DNA of 64,000 nt, taken from Rhizoctonia solani (taxonomy: Eukaryota > Basidiomycota > Agaricomycetes > Cantharellales > Ceratobasidiaceae). The translations under genes and the position numbers were made by a program. The stretch lies in the NCBI RefSeq assembly GCF_016906535.1, contig NC_057375.1, forward strand, positions 310,001 to 374,000, given 5' to 3'. Of this stretch, positions 12,401 to 24,100 are shown piece after piece. Every line of letters starts with the position of its first letter. Positions within the stretch are counted from its first letter, which is position 1. A model generated the notes under the pieces. It worked only from the letters and a program-made list of their open reading frames with translations, was not told the DNA's origin and did no database searches.

Positions 12401-12900
12401 CAAGGAATTAAAAACAAGTGTATGTTTTTCCCACAAAATTTGGGGATTGTGTTTTTTTAACCAAGACATTCCTAAAACTAATTGGTGATTGCCAATATTG
12501 GAAATATGGCATTCTAGTTCTTTGGTGTGGCTGCCAATGGTACATTTAAACCAAGTAAAATGGGTAATTTGGCCAGAATCAATTTCTTGGCCATCAATAA
12601 TGCGTAGTTTCTTGGGGATTGGATGTATATAGGTTGGAAGTCAATAGGTTTCTACTAAAAGAGGGTGGATGAAGCAAGAAGTTGCTCCAGAGTTGATCAT
12701 GGCTTTTCCTTGAAAGGGTTTAGCCAAAAAACTTGATTTTTGGGATTTAGGAGTCTCACACGGATTTGCAGAGAATGATGCATATATTTGAGATGTATTA
12801 CATAAGGAAAGTATTTCAAAATTATTGTTCTCATAATGCAAATCCGCAAGCATACAGCCAAGTGCCTTACTCCTTAGTTGGCCTTGGCTTTTCCTTTTCC
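9437..12900 (-). pseudogene. Pol of element C (protease to chromodomain), several breaks
   Basis: Protease reads I-N-S-G-A-T, so its catalytic Asp is Asn (near 12690). TGA stops lie at 12641-12643 and 11063-11065. An indel in the T-run near 12090 shifts RT into another frame, and a second near 11215 restores the first. RT keeps Y-L-D-D-I-L-V-F. Integrase (10831-9437) is intact: H-H-C-C zinc finger, V-I-D-C, V-S-D-R-G, D-G-Q-T-E-R, G-P-Y-x-V segment, and a C-terminal chromodomain (V-K-W-K-G-Y ... L-W-E-P). Chromodomains are known to guide such elements to methylated-histone chromatin. Confidence 0.88.
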
Positions 12901-14436
12901 CGACTCTTCCTCATCAGAAACTACTTCAATACAACTTTCTTCTTTAGGTCTTTCCCAAGACCATTCAATGTTAGCCACATGTCCAGACATGGGCTTGGAG
13001 GGACAATTGCGCGCAAAATGACCTTTGCCCCCGCATACATGACAAGTGAGATTCGCAAAACCCCTTCCATCAAGATCCATAGGGCCTGGGCCTTTAGAAT
13101 TTGAGGCCAGGACAGGAGTGGGAGCAATAACGGGTTTGACTGGGGCAGCAGCGGCAGGTTGTTTGTCTTTTTTAAGGGAGGGGAATGGGATCATTGTATC
13201 TTTAGATTCTCCATTCCACCTGACATTTGGCATATTGCCAGAGGTAGTGCAAACAATTGAAGTGATAGCGCCTTTCTTGGCGCAACAAGTGGTAGGATCA
13301 ATCATATAAACATTATCCCCAATGTTAAGACAAGTACAAGTGGAAGTGGGGTTAGAGGTAGAAGTGGGGACAGCAGTAGATGTAGTACAAGCAGTGGCAA
13401 CGGAGGAATTGGATAAGCAAGTAGATTCAATGTGGTTTGCAATCTCCTCTGCCTTGTCGTAAACTTGTTGAGCTGTGGCGCGACGCCATTGGAACATGGT
13501 GGAGAGCATGATGTCCTTGATGTCATTTTTAAGGCCATTGTAATACTTGTCACGTAAGGTTTTGTCACTGTAGCCCAAGGACACTGAGTATTGTTGGAAT
13601 TCTCAAGTGTACTCTTGAACTGAGGCCTTTTGCCGCAAGTTATTCCATTTCTGGCGGTACTTCTCATCACAATTTGTGTCCACATAATGTTTAGTAAATT
13701 TGGCCCAGAATACATCAATGTTTTCCAATAATGGGACTGCTTCTCCTCTGAACACCTTCCTTTCCTTATAGGGACGTACCCAGTCTTCTGCTGCACCTTC
13801 AAAATAAGATGTGACCCACAGTATTTTCTCTTCATGGGATCTATTAGCTCCCTTTGCCCTTATATACGCCTGACAGGCAATAATAAAGTTGAGGGCGTCT
13901 TCCTTTTTTCCACCAAACTTGTTGGGCTTGGCAAACTTTAGATCTGAATTAGAAGATGTAGGAGCAGGTGGGGGATTGGTGGAGGTGGATGTGCTGGTGC
14001 CAGCAGGTGGAGGTGGAGGAGCTGTGGAAGGGGAAAGATGAATTAGCTGGTCTTGCACCACTTGTATGGAAGCAGCTGCTCCTTGGATTTGGTTGGAATA
14101 AAATATATGTTGATTACACGACTGCTTGCAATGTTCTTCTAATTCAGCCCTTAATAGAGCTAATTGATCCCCTTGTGCCTCATAGGCTCCTTGTAGTTGC
14201 AAAAATTCCTTTTTTAATACAATCATATTTTGTGCAACCATATCAAGAAGTTCACAATCCAACATTTGATCAAAAGACATGGGAGAATATACATGAGGCG
14301 GCACAGCCGCAGGTGCAGGAGTATGAGTACGTGAAGAAGGGGCAGACCACCCCAATTGGATTTGGGAGGGAGTCAGACTAGTCTCTCCCATTGCGCCCAA
14401 ACCAGGCATTGTCATATGAGACTGCGAAAAACTCAT
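12874..14436 (-). pseudogene. Gag of element C, one TGA stop
   Basis: The frame runs from ATG 14436 to the TAA at 12874-12876, about 520 codons with one in-frame TGA at 13603-13605 (after V-Q-E-Y-T). It contains a Pro/Ser/Thr-rich linker, a capsid-like gag domain (W-x-x-S-Y-F-E-G-A-A-E-D-W) and a CCHC zinc knuckle (C-H-V-C-G-G-K-G-H-F-A-R-N-C) near 13040-13000. The C-terminal tail is Glu/Lys-rich. An arginine CGA to TGA change explains the stop. Slippery GGGAAAA at 12901-12895 lies seven codons before the stop. Confidence 0.85.
12895..12901 (-). promoter_or_regulatory. -1 frameshift heptamer GGGAAAA, gag-pol of C
   Basis: The minus strand reads TCG-GGA-AAA in the gag frame, giving G-GGA-AAA. 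After a -1 slip the frame runs straight into the protease reading frame (M-L-A-D-L-H segment, 12853 on). The gag stop is 21 bases further on. Confidence 0.6.
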
Positions 14437-14872
14437 ATTCCTCGTAATAATGGATACGCCCTTTTCCGTCTTGGGTGATATCCTGGATCAAGCAATGGAA
14501 GTTGTCTAACTCAATTTCTTTCTCTACCAATAGCCTGTCCTTTTCTTCTATAAGCCTTTCTTGCTCTTCAATGGTTAGAGCAAGATCGCAATTATGGGCT
14601 TCAAGGTTTGCAATTAGATTCCTATGTTCTTGCGCCTCAGTTTTGTATATAGTATTAAGGCGCTTGGCAAAGGATCAATGGCTTTTTATAATTGCAATGT
14701 TTTGGACAAGGCCTGGCTCCTCAATCCAGGCAATATGTTCTTCAAGGTTTTCAATATGCCCTGATAGGATGTGATTGATGTCAAGGAGGGTTTTTTTGAG
14801 ATAAAGGTATTGAGTGACAATGGAGTAAGGCCAAAAGATGGCAAATAGAACAAGATCTAAAAAATCGAACAC
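14378..14872 (-). CDS. Extra ORF upstream of gag in element C (hydrophobic segment plus coiled coil), one TGA
   Basis: I do not recognise this product. From the ATG at 14872 the frame runs about 163 codons to the TAG at 14378-14380, with a single in-frame TGA at 14675-14677. The N-terminus (residues about 3-25) is strongly hydrophobic with aromatic residues and could be a membrane segment. Residues about 75-130 are rich in Glu, Leu, Ile and Lys in heptad-like spacing, suggesting a coiled coil. The end overlaps the start of gag (14436) by 59 bases in another frame. It sits about 385 bases inside the 5' LTR. Such an ORF is not part of the standard Ty3 layout. It may be a real accessory protein or a captured fragment. 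Confidence 0.5.
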
Positions 14873-15243
14873 TAGAGTGCGTTCCCAATATGAATTGGTA
14901 CTTGATCAGATAGATAAAGACGGTTTTATAGCACTAAACTACTAACTGTTTGCTTCCCTACTAGCGTTAGACTATCCTTATACTAATATCAGCAGCTGTG
15001 TACAAGCGTGATGATTAGTCAGGTTTTTAGTAAGCAGAAGGTTGGCTGACTAACAGCGTATGGCTAAGGGTGCGGACACCTTGGTATGCGGACGATTGCT
15101 GGCAAAGGGCTATCCCGCAACCGTACTGGTACTTGTATTCCTGTCTTTGATTATGACACAGGGGCTACAATGTGATACCGTTTCAGGCTTTGGTGCTTAT
15201 CTAAGCGCAGTTCTTGTTTGTTGACAAGAGTACGAGTGTAACA

Positions 15244-15257
15244 AAGACTTGACCTAG
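15244..15257 (-). other. Primer-binding site of C, self-priming type
   Basis: Directly after the 5' LTR the minus strand reads CTAGGTCAAGTCTT. The 11 bases GGTCAAGTCTT (complement of 15244-15254) are perfectly complementary to AAGACTTGACC in the LTR, just below its TATA box. This matches the Tf1/sushi self-priming plan. Confidence 0.7.
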
Positions 15258-15706
15258 TGTCACGACTAAGCTCGGACCTATGATACAAGTGGGTTTAGAG
15301 TCTGTGGCCCTATCACCAATGGACTATGAAACAGGGTAGAGGGCCAACAAAGGGCCAAGGGTATGGCAGGGTAGAGGGCAACTAGGCCTGGGTTATGGGT
15401 TTCTTAGTAAGGTGCACTGATGGCCAACTAGGGGCCTGGGCAAAGGGTAGGAGTGAGCTTAGGATGAATTGACAAAGAGGTCAAGTCTTGCTGTTTTAGC
15501 GGCGACTTGACCTGGCTTATATACATGAGGAAAGCCACATCAAAAACAACAGTACTAAATAGTGAGTCATTTTACAATTTCACATCATATATCAAATATG
15601 TCACGTGATCTTGATGATTCATAAATATATACCAAAAAAGGAAACTATCTTGAAAAAAAGGTAGAAAATAGTAGAAATTCATGTCATGCCAATGAAGGTC
15701 ATGACA
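15258..15706 (-). repeat. 5' LTR of element C (449 bp)
   Basis: It is the partner of 8976-9424. A TGTATATAAG box (complement of 15517-15526) lies about 30 bp upstream of AAGACTTGACC (complement of 15479-15489), the probable transcript start. TCACGTGATC is at 15601-15610. Confidence 0.93.
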
Positions 15707-16140
15707 AAAAGTATGGCTAGACGCAAAGAATGTGGAAATTTGATCCAACTCCAACAAATTGAATCCCAAGCGCCTAGGACCTTTTGAAGTCACCAAGAAG
15801 ATCTCAAGCCACGCATACCGCCTAAAGCTCCCTGAATCACTGAAAATCCATGATGTTTTTTACGTAGGACTACTTTCCAAAAGCCACAAATCACCTAACC
15901 AGCCATTCCCGGAACGCCCCCCTCCTGAAACAATAAGAGGAGAGGAAGAATACAAGGTGGAACAGATCATAGATTCCAAGAGGCAACAAGGAAAGTGGTT
16001 CTACCTAATCAAATGGAAAGGATACAGGCCAGAAGACAACTCTTGGGAACCAGAGGAACTACTGGAACACAGTCAAGAAGAAATCCGTTGCTTCAACAAG
16101 TCACGACTGAAAAAGGCTTGTGACTCCGCCAAGAGCCTTT

Positions 16141-16152
16141 AAGGGGGGGCAA
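16141..16152 (+). other. Polypurine tract of element B
   Basis: AAGGGGGGGCAA ends one base before the LTR TG start and follows the pol stop directly. It is the expected plus-strand priming site. Confidence 0.8.
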
Positions 16153-16713
16153 TGTTATAACCTCCTAACATATACCATTAGAATCGCCTGAATTTTCTAC
16201 TATTTTTAGTATTTTTTACGGACTCAATATCTCATGTTTTTCGATCACGTGATCTCGGCGCTTATTCATGCCGAGATGCCGCGCCAAGATGCCGTGCCAA
16301 GGGCGCTTAGGAGAAATCCACGCTTCTGCGCAGCCCGCAGCATGCTTCTCTTTTCACATGGACGCTTCCTTATCTCACGCACAGACCATGTACATACTTT
16401 CTCATTTTCCTATATAAACAGCAGGAAAATTGCTTGGAGACCCCAAGTTGATTTTACCTTGTCTCATATTCATTGAGGAGGATTAGTCAGCCAGCTAAGT
16501 AGCAGGCCCCCAGTAGTACTCAGACGCTCACCACCCCTTAACTCACCACACCTCCAGGCCTAAGGCCCCCTTGCATTAGTTAGTAGTAGTAGCCCGCCTT
16601 AAAGCAGAATTAGTTTAGCCTTATCAGTAGATTATGTACGTGTTGCTTGTAGTAGTATGGCCTTAAGCGCCCGACTCCACTAGTGTGTGCCCACCTTACA
16701 GTGGTGCACGACA
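16153..16713 (+). repeat. 3' LTR of element B (561 bp)
   Basis: It begins TGTTATAACCTCC and ends GTGGTGCACGACA. It holds GATCACGTGATC at 16243-16254, a TATATAAA box at 16411-16418, and CAAGTTGATTTTACC at 16444-16458 as the likely start of the transcript (33 bp below the box). Near the end are CTTAAGCGCC-type short repeats shared with the D-family LTR. Confidence 0.9.
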
Positions 16714-16725
16714 CATAGCAAACAA

Positions 16726-17220
16726 TCAAAGCCTATTCAGTGAGTATAATTGATTGACAGGATATGTTACAGGCGTGACTGGTAAGGAACCCATATTGGG
16801 CCAAGGCACTGTGGAGCTATTATGCTTAGCCAACCCTGACAAAGAAGAATATAGAAGTATCAAACTTACTAATGTAGCATATGTGCTGAGCTCCCTGGCA
16901 AACCTTATCAGCTTATTGCTAGTAACCAATAAAGGCTACCGGATATCAATGGATTGGGACCAATTAGTCATATACGGCGCAAACAATGAGCCAATCACTT
17001 ACGGTTCAAAACTGAGTGATTGTGAACACGGAAATCTATGGAAAATCAGTGGAACAGCGGTTAGTAAGGAAACAGCAAGAATGAAGAAATCAACCAATGA
17101 ATTGGCACTGATGAAACAAACTGGTTGAACTTGGTTTGAATGGCACAAGACGCTAGGACATATTAGTCTGCAAGCTCTCCAACGCCTGAAAAGCACTGAA
17201 GCAATAAAAGGGATGGAAAT
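16726..17220 (+). pseudogene. Copia pol, protease end and GAG-pre-integrase part
   Basis: The reading frame around 16754 gives V-x-x-G-x-G-T-V-E-L and N-V-A-Y-V-L, typical of the end of copia protease. W-H-K-T-L-G-H-I-S (about 17138-17165) is the GAG-pre-integrase motif. TGA at 17126-17128 breaks the frame. The ORF is then cut by the solo LTR at 17221. Confidence 0.8.
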
Positions 17221-17780
17221 TGTTACAACCTCCTTAATTATACCATTGGATTCGCCTGATTTTTCTATTAATTTTAGTATTTTTTACGGACTCTTTATCT
17301 CATATTTTTGAATCACGTGATCTCGGCGCTTATTACGCCAAGATGCCGCGCCGAGATGCTGTGCCAAGGGCGCTTAGGAGAAATCCACGCTTCTGCGCAG
17401 TCCGCAGCACAATTCTTATTTCCACCATGTACTTCTTTTCTCACGCGCACAGACCATGTAGATAGTGCGCCCTTGTCTATATATACAGCAGGGAAATCGC
17501 TTGGAGACCCCAAGTCGATTTTACCTTGTCTCATATCCATTGAGGAGGGATTAGTCAGCCAGCTAAGTAGCCAGCCCCAGTAGTTACCAGAAGTCAACCC
17601 CCACTTTACTCACCACACCTCCCAGGCCTCAGGCCCCTTTGCCAACAGTAGATAGTAGTAGAGCGCCCTAAGCGCTAGTAGTATAGCCTAGATAGTAGAT
17701 TAGATAAGCAGTGCCTTGTATTAGTTACGGCCTTAAGCGCCTGCCACTAGCAAGTACCCACCTTACAGTGGTGTACAACA
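17221..17780 (+). repeat. Solo LTR of the A/B family inside copia pol, TSD GAAAT
   Basis: It runs from TGTTACAACCTCC to GTGTACAACA, 560 bp. GAAAT precedes (17216-17220) and follows it (17781-17785). No internal sequence remains, so it arose by LTR-LTR recombination. AATCACGTGATC lies at 17311-17322, and the transcript-start motif is CAAGTCGATTTTACC. Confidence 0.93.
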
Positions 17781-19074
17781 GAAATAAACAAAGACAAAGA
17801 TGGACTCAACTTTGAATGCAAAGTATGCATACAAGCAAAGGCACATACACAACCATATCCAAATGAATTGGCAACAAAAATATCCAATATTGGTGAGTTG
17901 ATAGTTACCAATGTATGGGGACCCGCGCGTACACTCTCAATCAGCCAATACAGATACTATGTATCATTCACAGACATAGCTACAAGATTTACTTGCTTGG
18001 GATTCCTTAGGCACAAAGACAAAACACTGAATGAATATAAGGCATTCAAAGCAATGTTAAACACACAAAAAGAAAATAAAATAAAGAAAGTCTGTTTTGA
18101 TAATGGAGGCAAGTTTGTGAACAAAGAATGGATTGAGTACGCGGCACAGAAAGGTACAATATTAGAAACAACAGCCCTGCATTCATCTCAGCAAAACAGA
18201 ATTGCTGAGAGATTAAACCAGACACTCACCAATAAGGTGCAAGCAATGATGCTCAAGTCAAACGCACCAAAATTCCTATGGAACAAGGCAATTGCGTACG
18301 CCTGTTACCTTAAGAATCAAGTTCTGACACAAGTGCACAGAACGTTCTGGATGACTCCATTTGAGTCATTTTGGGGCAAGAAACCAAATGTTAGTACATT
18401 AAGACCATGGGGAAGTAAATGCTACATACTAGATCAAACCAGAGATCAATCTAAGTTAGACACAAAAGCATTCCAAGCCATATTTGTTGGAATATTGGAA
18501 GTTCAAGGCAAAAGCTGGAGATACTACAAATCAGGATCAAACAGGATATTACACTCAAGGAACATTACCTTTCCAAGAGTAAACACGGTTAGTGAAGAAC
18601 CTGGAATTGACCAGGATTGGGGAGATACAGTTGCTCTGCCCGCTGAGGGGGAGATGACTCATGCCAACAGCACTGCGGAACAACCAAAAGAACCTGCTAG
18701 AACAGGGGGAGTGCATACAGTCAGCAAGGAAGAAAAGAGTGACTCAAATGAACCTGCAGATATAAAAAGTGAGCCCAAGATTGAACAAAAAGCATCCAAC
18801 AAATCAACTAAACTCACTCACAATAACGTACTTAAACCTTATACTACTTGTTCTCACTCTGCTATGCGCATTGACCCTAGCGCAACTACAAATGCACTAC
18901 AACAACTCAATGCACTCACGTCTGGAACCAACAATGCAGGAGTCCAAACCTGCAGTTGGAATCCTAACGTTGCTCCCATCAAACTCAACAGCATGCAAGG
19001 AGGGATTACCCTCAAGATCCAGTGTCATGACCCATGCCTTTGCTGGCATGTCTCCTGACCAAGCCACCTACTAA
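17781..19074 (+). pseudogene. Copia integrase of element E
   Basis: It is open from the TSD with C-K-V-C-I-Q-A-K (zinc finger end), the integrase core (T-N-V-W-G-P, F-T-D, D-N-G-G-K-F, Q-N-R-I-A-E-R-L-N) and a W-G-x-K-C-Y region. The usual D-N-G-x-E-F is D-N-G-G-K-F here. The frame ends at 19058, and the overlapping frame 18769-19074 carries on, so an indel lies near 18770. Confidence 0.8.
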
Positions 19075-19423
19075 TAGGATATTCCACAGTCTTTAGAAGG
19101 CCGCATATACTCACATATATGCAGTCAGAACTGTCATTACTCTAAGGGCTCATGACTTAGAGACTGACAGTCCACCAGGGTCACATGACCTCCCCCCCTC
19201 CAGTCCTTTATCAAATACTATACTAAACTACTACGGATTTGAGGTGGGGGGGGGGATGACATAATCTCTTCTATAATAATATATTATTCAGACCTTGCCC
19301 GTGGGCATTAACATTGGCCTGCAGCTAGGGGGCAGGGGGAGTGCAACATCCCCCAGCAATATATATTATTCATATATCACTGTGCATCACATATACTATA
19401 TATATCTTTGACAGTGGATATAT
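19075..19423 (+). other. Non-coding stretch inside copia element, with hairpin
   Basis: This AT-rich and G-run-rich stretch of about 350 bp between the integrase and RT frames has no coding signal. It has a hairpin at 19130-19171 with arms ACTGTCA/TGACAGT and CTCTAAG/CTTAGAG, and two similar ATATATTATTCA stretches. It may be an insertion of a small non-autonomous element or eroded linker. Confidence 0.45.
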
Positions 19424-21388
19424 ATGGTAATAACCTTTCCAGATATGGGTTATGACATCCAGCACCCTCCCATGTCTGGTCAGTCAGGTTCTCAGCCAAA
19501 GAACAAAACTGCTAACCTTCTAATAGAGCTCTCCAATGTCCCTATCATGCCCAGCAGCTCCAATAGCTCCAACAACACTGTACCTAACGCATACAACTTC
19601 TTCAACAGTCCCTCCACTGTACTACCCACTGGTACCAACACCCTGGACCTTACCTACTCAATGGTCACCCCAACAACACCCAAACCAACCATTGACAAAC
19701 TTTGCAAACAATTCAAACTGCTATACCTCAATGAATCATTGATCCCCAAACAGCCAAACCCCACCTTGGCGTTGTCCAGAGATATGGAACCACCATGGAC
19801 GTTCATCAACAATGAACCGCCAACGTCAACAACCAACAGTCCAACTGTTGCGGAGGCGCTATCCGGGCCAGACGCAGAGGAATGGTGGAAGGCAATGGCC
19901 AAGGAGGTCAGCACCCTCAAACAAATGGGAACATACAAACTAACAAACCTACTACCCAAATGCAAGGCAATGGGGAACAAATGGGTCCTTGTACTCAAAC
20001 ACAACAAGAACAGCACACCCATCCAACACAAGGCAAGACTTGTAGCCCAAGGATTTAGTCAGCAGCCTGGTATTGATTTTGACAAGACATTTGCACCCAT
20101 TGTACGTCTTGATTCAATCCGTACACTTGTATCAATTGCTAACCAGTACAATTGGGATATACAACAGCTCAATGTGAACTCAGCTTACCTACATGCCAAG
20201 GTCAACAAAGACCTATACATGCAGCAAATCCCTTATTTTAGCAACGGTACAAACAAAGTGTTAAAATTAAAGCAATCAATTTACGGACTGAAACAAGCAG
20301 GACAGATGTGAAACAAACTATACAACACAAAGCTGAAAGCAATTGGATACACACCATGCTTTACCAACGCATGTGTATATCATTGAATCAACAACATTGA
20401 TGGTGAGCTGTTTGTGTCAATCATAGCTACACATGTTGACAATTCAATTGTCATATCATTGCCAAACCACTCTGATATTACAATATCCAAACTATTGCGC
20501 GCATTCAACATGCGCAATCTTGGACCAATACATCACTTTCTTGGAATAGCATTCCAATGCAATTGTAAGAATGGCATCATCACACTCAACCAAGCGGCAT
20601 ATATTAACTCACTAGTTGATTATGCAGGCCTTGCAGAAGCTTACCCTGCCAACACTCCTTTTAGCCCAACCGTACAACTCACTTGATATGAAGGAGTAAA
20701 ACCAAGATTCAATTATGGTACATACATTGGTAAGCTACTTTATGCGGCCCTATGCACACGACCAGACATAGCTTACGCTGTTGCACACCTTGCACAATTT
20801 ACTTCGTGCTTTGGTCCGGCGCACGTGACAGCAGTTAAGCGCCTAGTACGTTACCTAAAGGGCACATTGGCTCTAGGGATAACATATTGCCAATCAAATG
20901 AAGACTTCGGCAAATTAGGCTATTCCGACGCCAATTGGGGAAGCAACTTGCTAGATTGTAAGTCTGTTTCCGGTCATGTGTTCATGCTTGGAGGAGCTGC
21001 CATATCTTGGTCAGCTAAGAAGCAAGCCACTGTCGCTTTATCGACAATGGAAGCAGAGTATATGGCGTTATCGCACGCATGTACTCAAGCTATGTGGCTC
21101 CGTCAATTTTTTGAGGAACTACAATACGTTGCTGACACACCAACATTAATTGTTTCAGACAACCTTGCTGCGATTGCTCTATCCGAAGAATCGCAATTCC
21201 ATGGACGATCGAAACACATCAACATCCAACACCACTTCATGCAAGACCTCATAGAGAAACGCAAGGTAGCTACACTGTACGTACCATCTAAAGAAAACTT
21301 AGCCGACGCTTTCACTAAAGCGTTACCCGCACCACAGTTTAGTTATCTAATGCAAGGAATCATGGGCAAGCCGATGAGCGAAGGATAA
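19424..21388 (+). pseudogene. Copia RT and RNase H of element E, three TGA stops
   Basis: One frame gives N-K-W-V-L-V-L-K, R-L-V-A-Q-G-F-S-Q (RT fingers), the palm, and L-K-Q-S-I-Y-G-L-K-Q-A. The copia Y-V-D-D motif is replaced by H-V-D-N (near 20435). RNase H follows with D-A-N-W-G, S-T-M-E-A-E-Y, and K-H-I-N-I-Q-H-H-F. In-frame TGA codons lie at 20309, 20384 and 20684. Each fits loss of a Trp TGG. Confidence 0.87.
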
Positions 21389-21506
21389 TGAATTGAAGAT
21401 TTTAATTACACGAATAGCTGATATAATGAAACTGAGATTTATAACGAATGTAAATGAATGAGAATAATTAATTGAATGTATCGACACTTACTCGATTAAG
21501 GGGGAG

Positions 21507-21778
21507 TGTTGAAATATCTTGTAAATACTAGATTCTTCTAGTATATTCCATGCGCAGTAATCGAGTCAGTAAGTACGAGTCATTCAGTGCGCAGTCATAT
21601 GCGCAGCACTTTACCACATGACTCGGTAGGTTTCTTAGGATATATAAAGGCCCGCATACGAGCCCTCTATCCTCACCCCTCTCTCTACTTCTCTTTTACT
21701 GTCTTTACTATTTGTATACGATTTATATTAGTTTAGAAATACATTTATATATTCATCTATATACATAGCATTTCAACA
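21507..21778 (+). repeat. 3' LTR of copia element E (272 bp)
   Basis: It begins TGTTGAAATA and ends ATTTCAACA, so the ends are inverted repeats. The polypurine tract AAGGGGGAG (21498-21506) precedes it. A GGATATATAAAGG box is at about 21638. The 5' LTR is not in the window. Confidence 0.85.
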
Positions 21779-23331
21779 GGATGCGGTCCCACACGTACGT
21801 ACTTCGTTCTGGCCTCATGGTTATGCAGCAAGTCAAAAACAAAAGGGTCAATAAAGTTGATTTAAAAAGAGGTCAATAAAAGACACATTAGCCAAACCGC
21901 AAAACAAGCAACTAAGTCAAAGCGGGTAAAAAAGTAGGCTTCGGGCCCTTGCTTGTGCTGCAAGGCAAAGCTTGGTTGATGTCGTAAGTACGCCGCCGAG
22001 ATGACCGGTGACCTTAATATCATTATCATCTCTAACAGAGAGCCCGTGCGCTGAGAAATCAAGAACACGAAGCTAGATCATAGCAACTTGTGGCCTCTGA
22101 ATGAGACTGAGCCCGAAATTAGTGTTATCCCGAGTGTATTCTAATAGGAATAGAATTTTGTTTTGAGTTTGCTATGAATAGTAATGTTTTCGTGTTGCAA
22201 GAACCTACCAATTAAAGCTCGCAAAGATGTTTTCAGCCAACCAGCGTCCGATTATTCTTGAGATACAAGGGAGAGAAAACCTATTACAGCGGGAGCGCAA
22301 GGCTCGCAAAGAACCATATCGATAGACTATATGGGGCTCACTCCTAATTGTATTTCAGCGAGGGGAGATAATGGCTGGAATCCTAAAGCACATTTAAATT
22401 ATGAAACCGATTGGTAATGAAGGCAGATGCTATACACATAATTAAATTACTGCGCTAAGGAAGGGAGTTATAGCTATTTACGACTCCGGAAGACTACATA
22501 AGTATAATTAGTATTGAGTCAATTCCTCTTGACCCCTGTCGAGGCTGTACGTCGAATGTATGCGCCATTTCAAGGCGCATTTATTATGAAGCACGCTACC
22601 TGTGTTGAGAAATGGGCAGAAGTCAACAAGGCAATCGTTTGGATATTCAGCTCCACACACAAAATATACTGAACTCTTAAAATGAAACAATGATATCGTG
22701 CTTGCCTTCGTGGCTGTCATTTGGAGCCATACTGGGAGTGCGTGGGGCAATTTTCGTTGTATGCTCGATCTGAAGTACAAGCCATTCATGGACACCTGTT
22801 CTTCAATTATTCCCCCCCGCGATCGCATGAGCTTACACCGATGGTATATAGTTACTTCGCCTCAGGAGTCATATCCGTTCCCGTCTCGTTGAATGTGGTC
22901 GGGCCGGTGGTTATTTATCTCAATATGGGGCCGCCGGTATGGAGGAGCTATGAGGTAATCACCCGGTTTCTTGGGCAAGGTCATCAAGTGAGTGGCCCAA
23001 GGAGTTTGATGCGGTGGCTAATTTTGTTCTGATCATCCGGCGGTTCCTCGTCTTGTATCCTATAAGCGTTCAAGTATCTTACTTCTATTTCTCATACCTG
23101 TGGTAGACAAGCGCCTAGCGATTCGACAACTTTTCACAATCAAACAGAACGCTACAAATTCCAAAGCTCTCACACAGCGGCTGGTTGCACTAAGCCAAAA
23201 ATAGTGTCATCCTCTGGCACGTGACGCAGGGTTCATCCGTGGACCTCATCCGGCCAGCCTCCCCTTTGCCCGACGCACCACACTGGTTTCTAGTCAACAC
23301 CACGGTACCAACACACGTCTATTAACTAGCC
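21779..23331. other. Intergenic, no gene seen
   Basis: Between the copia LTR and calmodulin. Short ORFs occur on both strands, but none has a recognisable domain or a convincing splice pattern. The last few hundred bases presumably hold the calmodulin promoter. Confidence 0.6.

Positions 23332-24100
<769 letters not shown>

Larger units (their letters stand above)
8976..15706 (-). mobile_element. Complete Ty3 chromodomain element C, TSD AAAAG
   Basis: Two 449-bp LTRs (8976-9424 and 15258-15706) flank minus-strand ORFs. AAAAG at 8971-8975 and again at 15707-15711 is the target-site duplication. It inserted into B's pol. Order on the minus strand: 5' LTR, self-priming PBS, leader, an extra ORF (14872-14378), gag (14436-12874), pol (about 12900-9437), PPT (9438-9425), 3' LTR. 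The LTRs differ at only a few positions by eye, yet the ORFs have several TGA stops and two indels. Confidence 0.93.
5993..16142 (+). pseudogene. Pol of element B, split by element C
   Basis: The first part (5993-8364) has protease (I-D-S-G-A), RT and RNase H (E-T-D-A-S-G, T-D-H-R-N). The RT catalytic motif reads Y-L-D-N instead of Y-L-D-D (near 7070-7080), which should kill polymerase activity. A one-base shift near 8290-8300 puts the integrase core (V-I-D-S, I-S-D-R-G, D-G-Q-T-E-R) in the next frame to 8975. Element C occupies 8976-15706. After it, pol resumes with a TGA at 15741-15743, a G-P-F-x-V segment, and a chromodomain-like end (K-W-K-G-Y ... W-E-P-E-E) to the TAA at 16140-16142. Confidence 0.88.
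4377..16713 (+). mobile_element. Ty3 retrotransposon B, interrupted by element C
   Basis: Leader (4377-4808), gag (4809-5998), pol (5993-8975 then 15707-16142), polypurine tract and 3' LTR (16153-16713) lie on the plus strand. Element C, in opposite orientation, splits pol inside the integrase C-terminal region. The 5' LTR is missing because A adjoins the leader. B in turn truncates the copia element that continues at 16714. The 3' flank of B is CATAG (16714-16718), a possible TSD whose partner lies off the left edge. B is dead: gag and integrase frameshifts, an in-frame TGA, and an altered RT active site. Confidence 0.88.
16714..21778 (+). mobile_element. Ty1/copia element E, 5' part missing, decayed
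   Basis: The copia domain order is visible: protease end and GAG-pre-integrase (16726-17220), integrase (17781-19074), RT and RNase H (19424-21388), PPT and a 272-bp 3' LTR (21507-21778). The left end is cut at 16713/16714 by element B. A solo Ty3 LTR interrupts it at 17221-17780. Stops and active-site changes show it is not functional. It is probably the oldest insertion of the pile. Confidence 0.87.
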
